A DNA stretch of 64,000 bases from Streptomyces sp. NBC_00620 (GTDB taxonomy: Bacteria > Actinomycetota > Actinomycetes > Streptomycetales > Streptomycetaceae): positions 1 to 64,000 of the forward strand of contig NZ_JAPENY010000003.1 in the NCBI RefSeq assembly GCF_026341825.1. The letters run 5' to 3'. Numbering within the stretch: position 1 is the stretch's first letter; every line of letters begins with the position of its first letter. Under the pieces are notes generated by a model, which was given only the letters and a program-made list of their open reading frames with translations, did not search any database and was not told the origin of the DNA. Positions 35,689 to 43,710 of the stretch are shown here, in pieces. Position numbers and translations under genes: made by a program.

Positions 35689-36915
35689 TCAGAGTGCGGA
35701 CAGGTCGATCGCCCGGTCGACGTCCTGCGGCTGCAGCACGCGCAGGATGCCTTCCAGCAGGTAGTAGTCGGCGTAGGGAAGCGAGATCTCGATCCCGTCC
35801 TCGGCCGGCCGGTTACGGGTGCAGCGGGCGACGACCGCTTCGGCGCGGGAGGACTTGTCCGTGAGGCAGGTCTGTGACAGTGCGGTGAGTATCCGGAGCG
35901 CGACCGAGCGGTAGTCCTGTCTGCCCGTTACGGCGGACAGGTCGAGAAGGCCGCAGGCCATGATCGCGCCGGCTGAGGCGTCCTTGATGTCGTGGGGCTG
36001 CTGCGGTGCGCGGTAGTCCCACACAGGGACGTGGTCGGCGCCCAGCGCGTCCACCGCGAAGTCGGCGAGTTTGCGTGCGGTGGCCAGGAACTGCCGGTTC
36101 CCGGTCCGGCGGTACATCGTGGTGAATCCGTACAGCCCCCATGCCTGTCCGCGCGACCAGCACGAGGTGGGGCTGTAACCCTGCACGGTGCCCGGGCCGA
36201 TCTGCGCTCCGGTGGCCGGGTCGAAGTCGAATACGTGCGGGGTCGATCCGTCCGGTCTCGGGAACACCTGCTGAGCGGTCTTCGCGTGCTCCACGGCGAT
36301 GTCGAGGTATTTGCCGTCGCCGGTCTGCCGGCTGGCGAATGCCAGCAGGTCGAGATTCATCATCGTGTCGATGATGACGCGGCCCGCGTTGTTCGGATCG
36401 TTCAGTGCGCCCCACGCCCGGATGAAGCGCCCGCGCGGGTTGTACCGCTGGATCAGCGAATCGGCCGCCTGTAAGGCGCCGGCCCGCCAAGTGTCGTCAC
36501 CCGTCAGACGCCACGCGGTCACCCAAGACGGTGAGAACAGGAATCCGAGATCGTGCGTGCCGGTGTCGTACTGGCGGGGGGCGAGCTTTTTCGCCGAGTC
36601 GAGCGCCATTGAGCGGAAGGCGTCGTCCTTGCTGTAGAGCCACGCCATCCAGAGCGTTCCCGGCCAGAATCCGCCGACCCAGTCACCGTTCTGGGAGTAG
36701 GTCCATTTCTCGAACTTCGTCCCGACGGGAAAGGCGCTCACTCCGGGCGCGACGGCACGGATCTTGTCCACCGCGTAGTCGGCCGCCGCGCGCAATGTGC
36801 GCGCGGTCGCCGCCGGTGTCCGACCGGCCGCCGCCTGTGCGGCCTGCGGTGCGGAGGCGTACGCCGCCGTAACACCGGCCGCCGAAGCCAGCACAGTTCG
36901 CCGGGGAATGCTCAC
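35689..36915 (-). CDS. GH88-family unsaturated glucuronyl hydrolase, secreted (copy C)
   Basis: Third identical copy; GTG start at 36915 with leader hairpin at 36928-36960. Confidence 0.85.
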   Translation of the reverse strand: MSIPRRTVLASAAGVTAAYASAPQAAQAAAGRTPAATARTLRAAADYAVDKIRAVAPGVSAFPVGTKFEKWTYSQNGDWVGGFWPGTLWMAWLYSKDDAFRSMALDSAKKLAPRQYDTGTHDLGFLFSPSWVTAWRLTGDDTWRAGALQAADSLIQRYNPRGRFIRAWGALNDPNNAGRVIIDTMMNLDLLAFASRQTGDGKYLDIAVEHAKTAQQVFPRPDGSTPHVFDFDPATGAQIGPGTVQGYSPTSCWSRGQAWGLYGFTTMYRRTGNRQFLATARKLADFAVDALGADHVPVWDYRAPQQPHDIKDASAGAIMACGLLDLSAVTGRQDYRSVALRILTALSQTCLTDKSSRAEAVVARCTRNRPAEDGIEISLPYADYYLLEGILRVLQPQDVDRAIDLSAL

Positions 36916-37038
36916 GGTCGCCTGCCTCTCCAACTGGTCAGCCCTGTAAGGGAGTTGGAGGAGTTTTACACGGCAGCCACGCCAACGTACACCCATATGA
37001 CATGAGTTCAGGTCCGTGAACGCAAGCTCCCGTGTCGC

Positions 37039-38133
37039 TCAGCTGTCGTAGTCGACGGTCAGCGTGTCGGAGACGGGGAACGTCTGGCAGGTGAGCACAT
37101 AGCCGGCGTCGACCTCGGCGGGTTCGAGGGCGTAGTTGCGGCGCATGTCCGCGGTGCCGTCGGTGACCAGTGCGCGGCAGGTGCCGCAGACACCGCCCTT
37201 GCAGGCGAAGGGCAGGTCGGGGCGGGTCTTCTGGCCGCTGTCGAGGATGACGCGGTCCCGGGGCAGGGCGGAGGTGGTGGAGCGGCCGTCGAGGGTGATG
37301 GTGACCTTGCTGACGGGGCCGTCGTAGGCGGTGTCGACATGACGGACGGGTTGTACGGGCTCGTCGTCGGCGTAGAACAGCTCCTGGTGGACGTGTCCCG
37401 CGGGAACGCCGAGTCCGGCGAGGAGCTCCTGGGCGTCGCGGACCATGCCGTGCGGGCCGCACAGCCACCAGTGGTCGGCGGCCTTCGCGTCGACCAGGGC
37501 GTCGATGAGCGTGGCGAGCCGGTCGGCGTCGAGGCGGCCGGAGAGGATCTCCGCCTCGCGCGGTTCGCGGGACAGCACGTGCGCCAGTTGGAACCGGCCC
37601 GGGTAGAGGTCCTTCAGGTCGGCGAGGTCGTCGGCGAACATCACGGTGTCGGTGCGCCGATTGCCGTAGAAGAGCGTGACGCGTGAGCGGCTGTCGGCGG
37701 CGAGGACGGACTCCGCGATGGACAGCATCGGGGTGATCCCGGAGCCCGCGGCGATCAGGACGTGGTGGCCGGGTTGCGACAGGTCGGGCGTGAAGGCACC
37801 GGTCGGTGCCATCACCTCGACGGTGTCTCCGGGGCGCACGTCGTGCACCAGCCAGGAGGAGAACAGCCCGCCGGGGACGACCCGTACGCCGATGCGCGGT
37901 CGCGCACCCACGGGAGAGCAGATGGAGTACGAGCGGCGCTCGTCGCGTCCCTCGACCTCGCGGCGGAGCGTGAGCGACTGGCCGGGCCGGTACGCGAACT
38001 CCTCGGCGAGGTGCTCGGGGATGTCGAAGCCGATGGCCGCAGCGTCCTCGCACAGCGGCTGGACCGCGGCGACCCGCAGCGCGTGGAAGGCCGGGCGGCG
38101 GCGGGCCTGGTGGGTCGGGGCCGGGGCGGTCAT
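37039..38133 (-). CDS. paaE: Phenylacetyl-CoA epoxidase reductase subunit PaaE (terminal, native operon)
   Basis: Same 364-residue protein as in the other copies, but here it is the last gene of an intact paaABCDE operon whose promoter lies at 40761-40800. This is presumably the copy that serves phenylacetate catabolism. Confidence 0.95.
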   Translation of the reverse strand: MTAPAPTHQARRRPAFHALRVAAVQPLCEDAAAIGFDIPEHLAEEFAYRPGQSLTLRREVEGRDERRSYSICSPVGARPRIGVRVVPGGLFSSWLVHDVRPGDTVEVMAPTGAFTPDLSQPGHHVLIAAGSGITPMLSIAESVLAADSRSRVTLFYGNRRTDTVMFADDLADLKDLYPGRFQLAHVLSREPREAEILSGRLDADRLATLIDALVDAKAADHWWLCGPHGMVRDAQELLAGLGVPAGHVHQELFYADDEPVQPVRHVDTAYDGPVSKVTITLDGRSTTSALPRDRVILDSGQKTRPDLPFACKGGVCGTCRALVTDGTADMRRNYALEPAEVDAGYVLTCQTFPVSDTLTVDYDS

Positions 38134-38654
38134 CAGATCTCCTTGACGTACTCGAACGGCTCGCGGCAGGCGCGGCAGCGCCACAGCGCCTTGCAGGAGG
38201 TGGCCGCGAAGCGCGAGGTCTCCTCGGTGTCGGCCGATCCGCAGCGGGGGCAGGCCACCGCGCGCCTGAGGGGGGCGAGCGTCAGTGGCACGGGCCCGGG
38301 AGCGTGCCGGGGCGCGGCGCCGGGCGGCGCGATGCCGTGCTCGGCGAGCTTGCGGCGGCCGTCGGGGGTGATCCAGTCCGTGGTCCACGCAGGGTCGAGC
38401 ACGGTCCGGATCTCCACCCGGGCGAACCCGGCATCACGCAGCCGCGCGGCGACCTCGGCGCGCATCTCGGCCATGGCGGGGCAGCCGGAGTAGGTGGGCG
38501 TCAGGCTCGCGACGACGGTGCCGTCCGGGCCGACCTCGACATCACGCAGTACGCCCAGGTCGGCGAGGGTGAGCATGGGCATCTCGGGGTCGGGCACCTG
38601 CTCGGCGATGCGCCGGGCCCGCCGTGTCTCGGCCGAGGCCAGTACGGTCACCAT
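38133..38654 (-). CDS. paaD: Phenylacetyl-CoA epoxidase maturation protein PaaD (terminal, native operon)
   Basis: Identical to the internal copies, but transcribed with intact paaA, paaB and paaC. DUF59 domain and zinc-ribbon-like Cys pairs are complete. Confidence 0.93.
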   Translation of the reverse strand: MVTVLASAETRRARRIAEQVPDPEMPMLTLADLGVLRDVEVGPDGTVVASLTPTYSGCPAMAEMRAEVAARLRDAGFARVEIRTVLDPAWTTDWITPDGRRKLAEHGIAPPGAAPRHAPGPVPLTLAPLRRAVACPRCGSADTEETSRFAATSCKALWRCRACREPFEYVKEI

Positions 38655-39484
38655 GTCGCCTCCGGGTGGGCGCGGGCCACGCTCTGGAGCTCGGCGAGCA
38701 GCGGGGCCAGATGTTCGGTGCGGTCGCCCTCGCGGCCGTGTCCCGGCACCGGTGCCGCCTCGGGCAGGACGAGTCCGGCGGCGTCGGTGACCTGGCGAAG
38801 CACGGCCAGCACTTCGTCCCGTACCTCCGCCGCTCCCGTGAAGAGTTCGTCCGCGTAGGGGGCGACATCGGCAAGCGCGTCGCGCATCCGGCGCCGCGAC
38901 TCCTCGGTGCCGTCGCCCAGCCGTACCGCCCACTCGGCGGCGTACTGCCGGTGATAGGTCAGTTCCTTGACGCCCTTGGCGGCGATGGCGGCCAGCACCG
39001 GGTCCGGCGTGGTGACGGCGAGCCGCTCGAAGACGGCCAGCCGCCAGGAGGACAGCACCAGAAGCCGGGTGATGGTGAACGCGAAGTCACCGCCCGGCAG
39101 TTCGGCGAGCCGGACGTTGCGGAAGTCGTCCGCGTCGCGGAAGTAGGCGTACGCGTCCTCGCCCCGGCCCGTGCCGTCCACCTGCCCGGCACGCGCGTAC
39201 AACAGGCGGGCCTGGCCGAGCAGATCGAGCCCGATGTTGGCCAGCGCGACCTCCTCCTCCAGCTCGGGGGCGCGGGTGCACCACTGCGCCAGCCGCTGTG
39301 CGCCGACCAGCGCGTCGTCACCGAGGGCCAGGCAGTACGCGGCCAGCTCCCCGGCGTCGATCCCGTCGGGGACGGTCTGGTCGACGCCGTGCAGCGGATC
39401 CTCGAAGCCGGTGCCGAACGCCCAGCGGGCGTCGCTGTCGTCGTGTCCCTCGGCCAGGGACAGGTAGACGTGATCGTCACTCAT
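38648..39484 (-). CDS. paaC: Phenylacetyl-CoA epoxidase structural subunit PaaC (terminal, native operon)
   Basis: Identical 278-residue subunit; here it can pair with full-length PaaA from 39780-40760. Confidence 0.94.
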   Translation of the reverse strand: MSDDHVYLSLAEGHDDSDARWAFGTGFEDPLHGVDQTVPDGIDAGELAAYCLALGDDALVGAQRLAQWCTRAPELEEEVALANIGLDLLGQARLLYARAGQVDGTGRGEDAYAYFRDADDFRNVRLAELPGGDFAFTITRLLVLSSWRLAVFERLAVTTPDPVLAAIAAKGVKELTYHRQYAAEWAVRLGDGTEESRRRMRDALADVAPYADELFTGAAEVRDEVLAVLRQVTDAAGLVLPEAAPVPGHGREGDRTEHLAPLLAELQSVARAHPEATW

Positions 39485-39498
39485 GTCGTCTCCTGTTC

Positions 39499-39783
39499 CT
39501 AGATGTGCGGGACGTCGTCGGGGATGTCGTAGAACGTGGGGTGCCGGTAGACCTTGTCGGCGCTGGGGGCGAAGAACGGGTCCTTCTCGTCGCGCGTCGA
39601 GGCGGCGATGTGTTCCGAGCGCACCACCCAGATGGACACACCCTCGTTGCGCCGGGTGTACAGGTCGCGGGCGTGGGTGAGGGCCATGCGGTCGTCGGCG
39701 GCGTGCAGTGAGCCGACGTGGACGTGGTTCAGGCCGCGCTTGCCGCGTACGAAGACCTCGTACAGGGGCCAGTCCTGCGTCAT
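39499..39783 (-). CDS. paaB: Phenylacetyl-CoA epoxidase subunit PaaB (terminal, native operon)
   Basis: Identical 94-residue subunit; ATG overlaps the stop of intact paaA as ATGA (39780-39783). Confidence 0.95.
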   Translation of the reverse strand: MTQDWPLYEVFVRGKRGLNHVHVGSLHAADDRMALTHARDLYTRRNEGVSIWVVRSEHIAASTRDEKDPFFAPSADKVYRHPTFYDIPDDVPHI

Positions 39784-40760
39784 GCCGCCGCTCCTTCTGC
39801 CGCTGTTGCCTGTGCGCGCGCTGCCTGCTTCGCCGCGTACGCGGTCGCCGCCTCCCGTACCCAGGCGCCCTCCTCATGGGCGGCCCGGCGCCGGCCGACC
39901 CGCTCGGTGTTGCACGGCCCGTCGCCCTTGATCACGCGCTGCAGTTCGGACCAGTCGGGGGTGCCGAAGTCGTGGTGGCCGCGTTCCTCGTTCCAGCGCA
40001 GCTCCGGGTCGGGGAGCCGCACGCCGAGCTTCTCGGCCTGCGGGACGGTCATGTCCACGAAGCGCTGGCGCAGTTCGTCGTTCGAGTGCCGCTTGATCTT
40101 CCAGGCCATGGAACGGGCCGAGTTGGGCGAGTCGTCGTCGGGCGGGCCGAACATCATCAGCGACGGCCACCACCAGCGGTCGACGGCTTCCTGGACCATC
40201 TCCCGCTGGGCCTGCGTGCCGCGCATCATCGTGAGCAACAGCTCGTACCCCTGGCGCTGGTGGAAGGACTCCTCCTTGCACACCCGCACCATGGCCCGCG
40301 CGTACGGCCCGTACGAACAGCGGCACAGCGGCACCTGGTTGCAGATCGCCGCCCCGTCCACGAACCAGCCGATCACCCCGACGTCGGCGAAGCTCGGCGT
40401 CGGGTAGTTGAAGATCGACGAGTACTTCTGCCGGCCCTCGATCAGCGCCTCCGTCAGCTCCGCCCGGTCCGCGCCCAGGGTCTCGGCGGCCGAGTACAGA
40501 TAGAGCCCGTGCCCGGCCTCGTCCTGTACCTTCGCGAAGAGGATCGCCTTGCGGCGCAGCGACGGCGCCCGGGTGATCCAGTCGCCCTCCGGCTGCATGC
40601 CGATGATCTCCGAGTGGGCGTGCTGCGCGATCTGCCGGATCAGGGTCCTGCGGTAGCCGTCGGGCATCCAGTCACGGGGCTCGATCCGCTGGTCCTTCTC
40701 GATCGTGGCGTCGAATTCTTCTTCCAGGCTCGTCGCCTGTGTGCTGCTGGTCATCGACAT
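39780..40760 (-). CDS. paaA: Phenylacetyl-CoA epoxidase catalytic subunit PaaA (intact)
   Basis: This is the only full-length paaA in the window: 326 residues from ATG 40760, which has GGGGAG upstream (ATG 40754 is an alternative). PaaA is the di-iron subunit that converts phenylacetyl-CoA to the ring-1,2-epoxide. Ligand helices contain VQDEAGHGLYLYSA and CKEESFHQRQGYELL. The first 37 residues (MSMTSSTQATS to DWMPDGYR) are unique to this copy because the amplification edge falls at 40651. The operon order paaA-B-C-D-E with tight overlaps is complete here. Confidence 0.96.
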   Translation of the reverse strand: MSMTSSTQATSLEEEFDATIEKDQRIEPRDWMPDGYRRTLIRQIAQHAHSEIIGMQPEGDWITRAPSLRRKAILFAKVQDEAGHGLYLYSAAETLGADRAELTEALIEGRQKYSSIFNYPTPSFADVGVIGWFVDGAAICNQVPLCRCSYGPYARAMVRVCKEESFHQRQGYELLLTMMRGTQAQREMVQEAVDRWWWPSLMMFGPPDDDSPNSARSMAWKIKRHSNDELRQRFVDMTVPQAEKLGVRLPDPELRWNEERGHHDFGTPDWSELQRVIKGDGPCNTERVGRRRAAHEEGAWVREAATAYAAKQAARAQATAAEGAAA

Positions 40761-40767
40761 CCCCACT

Positions 40768-40797
40768 CCCCTACCGACCATTCGTTCGGTTCCTAGT
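40768..40797 (-). promoter_or_regulatory. paaA promoter with PaaR-like operator
   Basis: ACCGACCATTCGTTCGGT (40773-40790) is an imperfect palindrome. Read on the minus strand, ACCGAACGAATGGT matches the ACCG-NN-CG-NN-CGGT form described for PaaR (TetR family) except at one base. A candidate -10, TAGGGG (40773-40768), lies in the same position relative to the operator as at paaN, though the matching -35 is weak. This element is absent from the amplified internal copies. Confidence 0.6.
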
Positions 40798-40877
40798 CTG
40801 ATGCCTTTTCCCCTGCTGGGCAAGCCCTCTCATCGCCATGGTCTCCTCATGGCCCTTCCCGATGCCTTGTCCGTCGG

Positions 40878-41744
40878 TCAATCCCACGTGTAGAACCCCT
40901 GCCCCGTCTTGCGGCCCAGCTCGCCGCGGGCGACCTTGTCGCGCAGCAGCCGGGGCGGTGCGAAGCGTTCGCCGAGGGTGCTGTGCAGGTACTCGGCGAT
41001 GGCCAGGCGGACATCGAGTCCGACCAGGTCGGTGAGCCGCAGTGGTCCCATCGGGTGCTTGTAGCCGAGGCGCATGGCGTCGTCGATGGCCTCCGGCTCG
41101 GCGACACCCTCCTCGACCATGCGGATCGCCTCCAGGCCAAGGGCCAGGCCGAGGCGGCTGCTGGCGAAGCCGGGTGAGTCGTTGACGACGACGTCCTTCT
41201 TGCCGAGGGCGTGGGTCCAGTCCAGGGCGGCGCGGACGACGCCGGCCTCGGTCTGCGGTGCGACGACGATCTCGACCAGTTCGGAGGCGGGCACCGGGTT
41301 GAAGAAGTGCATGCCCAGGAAGCGTCCGGGCCGGGTGAGGACGGAGGCGAGTTCGGCAACCGACAGGGAACTGGTGTTGGTGGCCAGCACGGTCGTCGGG
41401 CTCACCGCCTTTTCGGCCAGGGCGAGGAGCCGGGCCTTGAGCGCGGGGTCCTCGGGAACGGCCTCGATGACCAGCTCTGCCCCTGCGGGCAGGCCCTCCA
41501 CCGAGTCAGCCGTCGTCACGCGGGCGAGTATCTCCTCGGCGGGCTCTGCGAGCTTTCCCCGCTCGGCGGCCCGTTTCAGGCCGGTGGCGACACGGTCCAG
41601 CGCGGCGGCCGCGGCTGGCCCGCCGCTCTCCACGACGGTCACGGACGACCCGGCCGCGGCGAAGGACTGCGCGATACCCGCGCCCATGCGGCCGCCGCCG
41701 ATGACGCCGACGACCGCGGGTGCGGAAGGGGGTGCGGTGGTCAT
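40878..41744 (-). CDS. paaH: 3-hydroxyacyl-CoA dehydrogenase (PaaH-type)
   Basis: This 288-residue NAD-dependent enzyme oxidises a 3-hydroxyacyl-CoA, here 3-hydroxyadipyl-CoA to 3-oxoadipyl-CoA. It shows the Rossmann motif VIGGGRMGAGIAQ near residue 14, NTSSLSVAELA, HFFNPVPASELVEIV near residue 143, and a C-terminal helical domain ending RKTGQGFYTWD. Its ATG overlaps the enoyl-CoA hydratase stop (ATGA, 41741-41744). It is the last gene of the paaN-paaJ-paaF-paaH run, 117 bp upstream of the paaA start. Confidence 0.9.
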   Translation of the reverse strand: MTTAPPSAPAVVGVIGGGRMGAGIAQSFAAAGSSVTVVESGGPAAAAALDRVATGLKRAAERGKLAEPAEEILARVTTADSVEGLPAGAELVIEAVPEDPALKARLLALAEKAVSPTTVLATNTSSLSVAELASVLTRPGRFLGMHFFNPVPASELVEIVVAPQTEAGVVRAALDWTHALGKKDVVVNDSPGFASSRLGLALGLEAIRMVEEGVAEPEAIDDAMRLGYKHPMGPLRLTDLVGLDVRLAIAEYLHSTLGERFAPPRLLRDKVARGELGRKTGQGFYTWD

Positions 41745-42493
41745 GCCCGGCTCCTCTTCTCGATGAAGCGTGTCATCCGGTCCTTCTTGTCCTGGCCCTC
41801 GAAGAGCACGGCCTGCGCGAGGTCGTCGGCCACCGGGTGGGCGCCGGGCGAGTCGACGACCAGCTTGGTCAGCCGCAGGGCCGTGGCCGATGAGCGGGCC
41901 ATGCGGTCGAGCAGCGCGTGCGCCTCGTCCAGCAGCCTGTCCGCCGGTACGACATCGATGACCAGCCCTGCGGCCAGTGCCGCCGGTGCGTCGAGGTTCC
42001 GTCCGGCGAGCAGCACCTGCTTGGCGACCGACTCGCCGACCAGTTCGGGCAGCCGCCAGCAGGCGCCTGCCGCGGCGAGGATGCCGAGCCCGGGTTCCGG
42101 GTTGCCGAAGACGGCGTCCGGTCCGGCGATACGGATGTCGCAGGCGTACGACAGTTCCGCACCGCCGCCCAGCGCCCAGCCGTCGACGGCGGCGAGGGTG
42201 GGCATCGGCAGTCGGCGTACCCGCTCGAACAGGCGGCTGTTGATGCCCTGCAGTGCCTCGTCCCGTCCGCGCCGCAGCAGCTCCGCGATGTCGGCGCCGC
42301 CTGCGAAGACGCCGCCGTGGCCGGTGAGCAGCAGCAGTTTCGGGTGCTGCTCCAACAGGTCGCAGACGGTGTGCAGTTCGCGGATCATCAGGCCGCTGAT
42401 CGCGTTGCGGGCCTCGGGGCGGTGCAGGGTGACGACGACGCGGTCCTCGCGGTCCTCGACGATGAGCGTCTCGTACTCGTACGTGGTGGTCAT
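41741..42493 (-). CDS. paaF: Enoyl-CoA hydratase/isomerase (PaaF/PaaG-type)
   Basis: This 250-residue crotonase-family protein starts at ATG 42493, overlapping the thiolase stop (ATGA). It shows the CoA-binding AGGADIAEL motif, the oxyanion segment DGWALGGGAELSYACDIRIA and FGNPEPGLGILAAAG in the catalytic-Glu region. In the pathway it would hydrate 2,3-dehydroadipyl-CoA (PaaF); an epoxide/oxepin isomerase role (PaaG) is the alternative, as only one crotonase-type gene is present here. Confidence 0.82.
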   Translation of the reverse strand: MTTTYEYETLIVEDREDRVVVTLHRPEARNAISGLMIRELHTVCDLLEQHPKLLLLTGHGGVFAGGADIAELLRRGRDEALQGINSRLFERVRRLPMPTLAAVDGWALGGGAELSYACDIRIAGPDAVFGNPEPGLGILAAAGACWRLPELVGESVAKQVLLAGRNLDAPAALAAGLVIDVVPADRLLDEAHALLDRMARSSATALRLTKLVVDSPGAHPVADDLAQAVLFEGQDKKDRMTRFIEKRSRA

Positions 42494-43710
42494 ACGCGTT
42501 CCACCAGCATCGCGACGCCCTGTCCGACGCCGACGCACAGCGTGGCCAGGCCCCTTCGGGCGTCTTCGCGCTCCAGCCGCCCGAGCAGGGTGAGCAGGAT
42601 GCGGGCGCCGGAGCAGCCCAGCGGATGGCCCAGGGCGATGGCGCCGCCGTCGGCGTTGACCTTTGCCTCGTCGAGCTTGAGGCGGCGGACGACCGCCAGT
42701 GCCTGGGCGGCGAAGGCTTCGTTCAGCTCGACCGCGTCCAGGTCACCGGTCCCCCATCCGGCGCGGGCGAGCGCCTTCTCGGTGGCGGGCACCGGGCCCA
42801 GGCCCATGACGTGGGGCTGCACCCCGGCCGAGGCGGAGGTGACGATCCGGGCCCGTGGGGTGAGCCCGTACCGCTCGACGGCCGCCGCGCTCGCCACCAC
42901 CAGGGCGGCGGCGCCGTCGGACAGCGGCGAGGCGGAGCCTGCGGTGACGATGCCGTCCTTGCGGAAGATCGTGCGCAGGGAGCCGAGCTTCTCCAGTGTC
43001 GTGGAGGGGCGCGGGCCCTCGTCACGGGTCACCTCGCCGTCCTTCACCGGCACCGGCACGATCTCGCGGTCGAAGCGGCCCGCATCCTGAGCGGCGACCG
43101 CCCGTTGATGGCTGCGCAGCGCGAAGGCGTCGGACTCGGCGCGGGTGATGCCGTCGAGCGCGGCGACCTCCTCGGCCGTCTCGCCCATCGACAGGGTCGT
43201 CTTCCCCGCCTCCCCTGTGGAGAGCTTGTCCGCGGCGGTGAAGCGCGGATTGGTGAAGCGCCAGCCCAGCGAGGTGTCGTGCACCTCCCCCGGCTTCGCC
43301 CACGGAGTGCCGGGCTTGGCCATCACCCAGGGCGCGCGGGTCATCGACTCCACGCCGCCCGCGACGACCAGGTCGGCCTCCCCGGCCCGTATCGCCTGGG
43401 CGGCCGAGGCCACGGCGGTGAGTCCCGAGGCGCACAGCCGGTTGACGGTGTAGCCGGGCACGGTGTGCGGCAGTCCGGCCAGCAGCACGGCCATCCGCGC
43501 CACGTCCCGGTTGTCCTCACCGGCCTGGTTGGCGGCACCGAGGATCACCTCGTCCACCGCCTCCCCGGGAATTCCGGCGCGGCGGACCGCCTCACCGACC
43601 ACCAGGGCCGCCAGGTCGTCGGGGCGTACGGAGGCCAGGGCGCCGCCGTAGCGGCCCTGGGGGGTGCGGGCGCCGTCGATCAGATAGACCGCGTCACGGA
43701 GTTCAGGCAT
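42490..43710 (-). CDS. paaJ: 3-oxoadipyl-CoA / acetyl-CoA thiolase (PaaJ-type)
   Basis: This 406-residue thiolase has the acylation Cys in VNRLCASGLTAV (Cys93) and the C-terminal NADGGAIALGHPLGCSGARI with catalytic His and Cys. In the pathway it cleaves 3-oxoadipyl-CoA to succinyl-CoA and acetyl-CoA. It overlaps paaN by eight bases upstream and paaF by four downstream. Confidence 0.9.
   Translation of the reverse strand: MPELRDAVYLIDGARTPQGRYGGALASVRPDDLAALVVGEAVRRAGIPGEAVDEVILGAANQAGEDNRDVARMAVLLAGLPHTVPGYTVNRLCASGLTAVASAAQAIRAGEADLVVAGGVESMTRAPWVMAKPGTPWAKPGEVHDTSLGWRFTNPRFTAADKLSTGEAGKTTLSMGETAEEVAALDGITRAESDAFALRSHQRAVAAQDAGRFDREIVPVPVKDGEVTRDEGPRPSTTLEKLGSLRTIFRKDGIVTAGSASPLSDGAAALVVASAAAVERYGLTPRARIVTSASAGVQPHVMGLGPVPATEKALARAGWGTGDLDAVELNEAFAAQALAVVRRLKLDEAKVNADGGAIALGHPLGCSGARILLTLLGRLEREDARRGLATLCVGVGQGVAMLVERV

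Larger units (their letters stand above)
23440..40651. repeat. Tandem amplification, complete copy C (terminal copy)
   Basis: This is the last unit of the array. Its left edge is the second paaA/sugar-binding-protein junction. Its right edge at 40651 is the point where copy-specific identity ends and the unamplified chromosome begins, inside codon 37 of the intact paaA. Only in this copy are paaB, paaC, paaD and paaE still joined to a complete paaA and its promoter. Confidence 0.95.

Noticed and set aside
1..40651. Transposon or phage as carrier of the repeat
   Set aside because: No transposase, integrase, terminal inverted repeats or phage genes were found in the unit or at the junctions.
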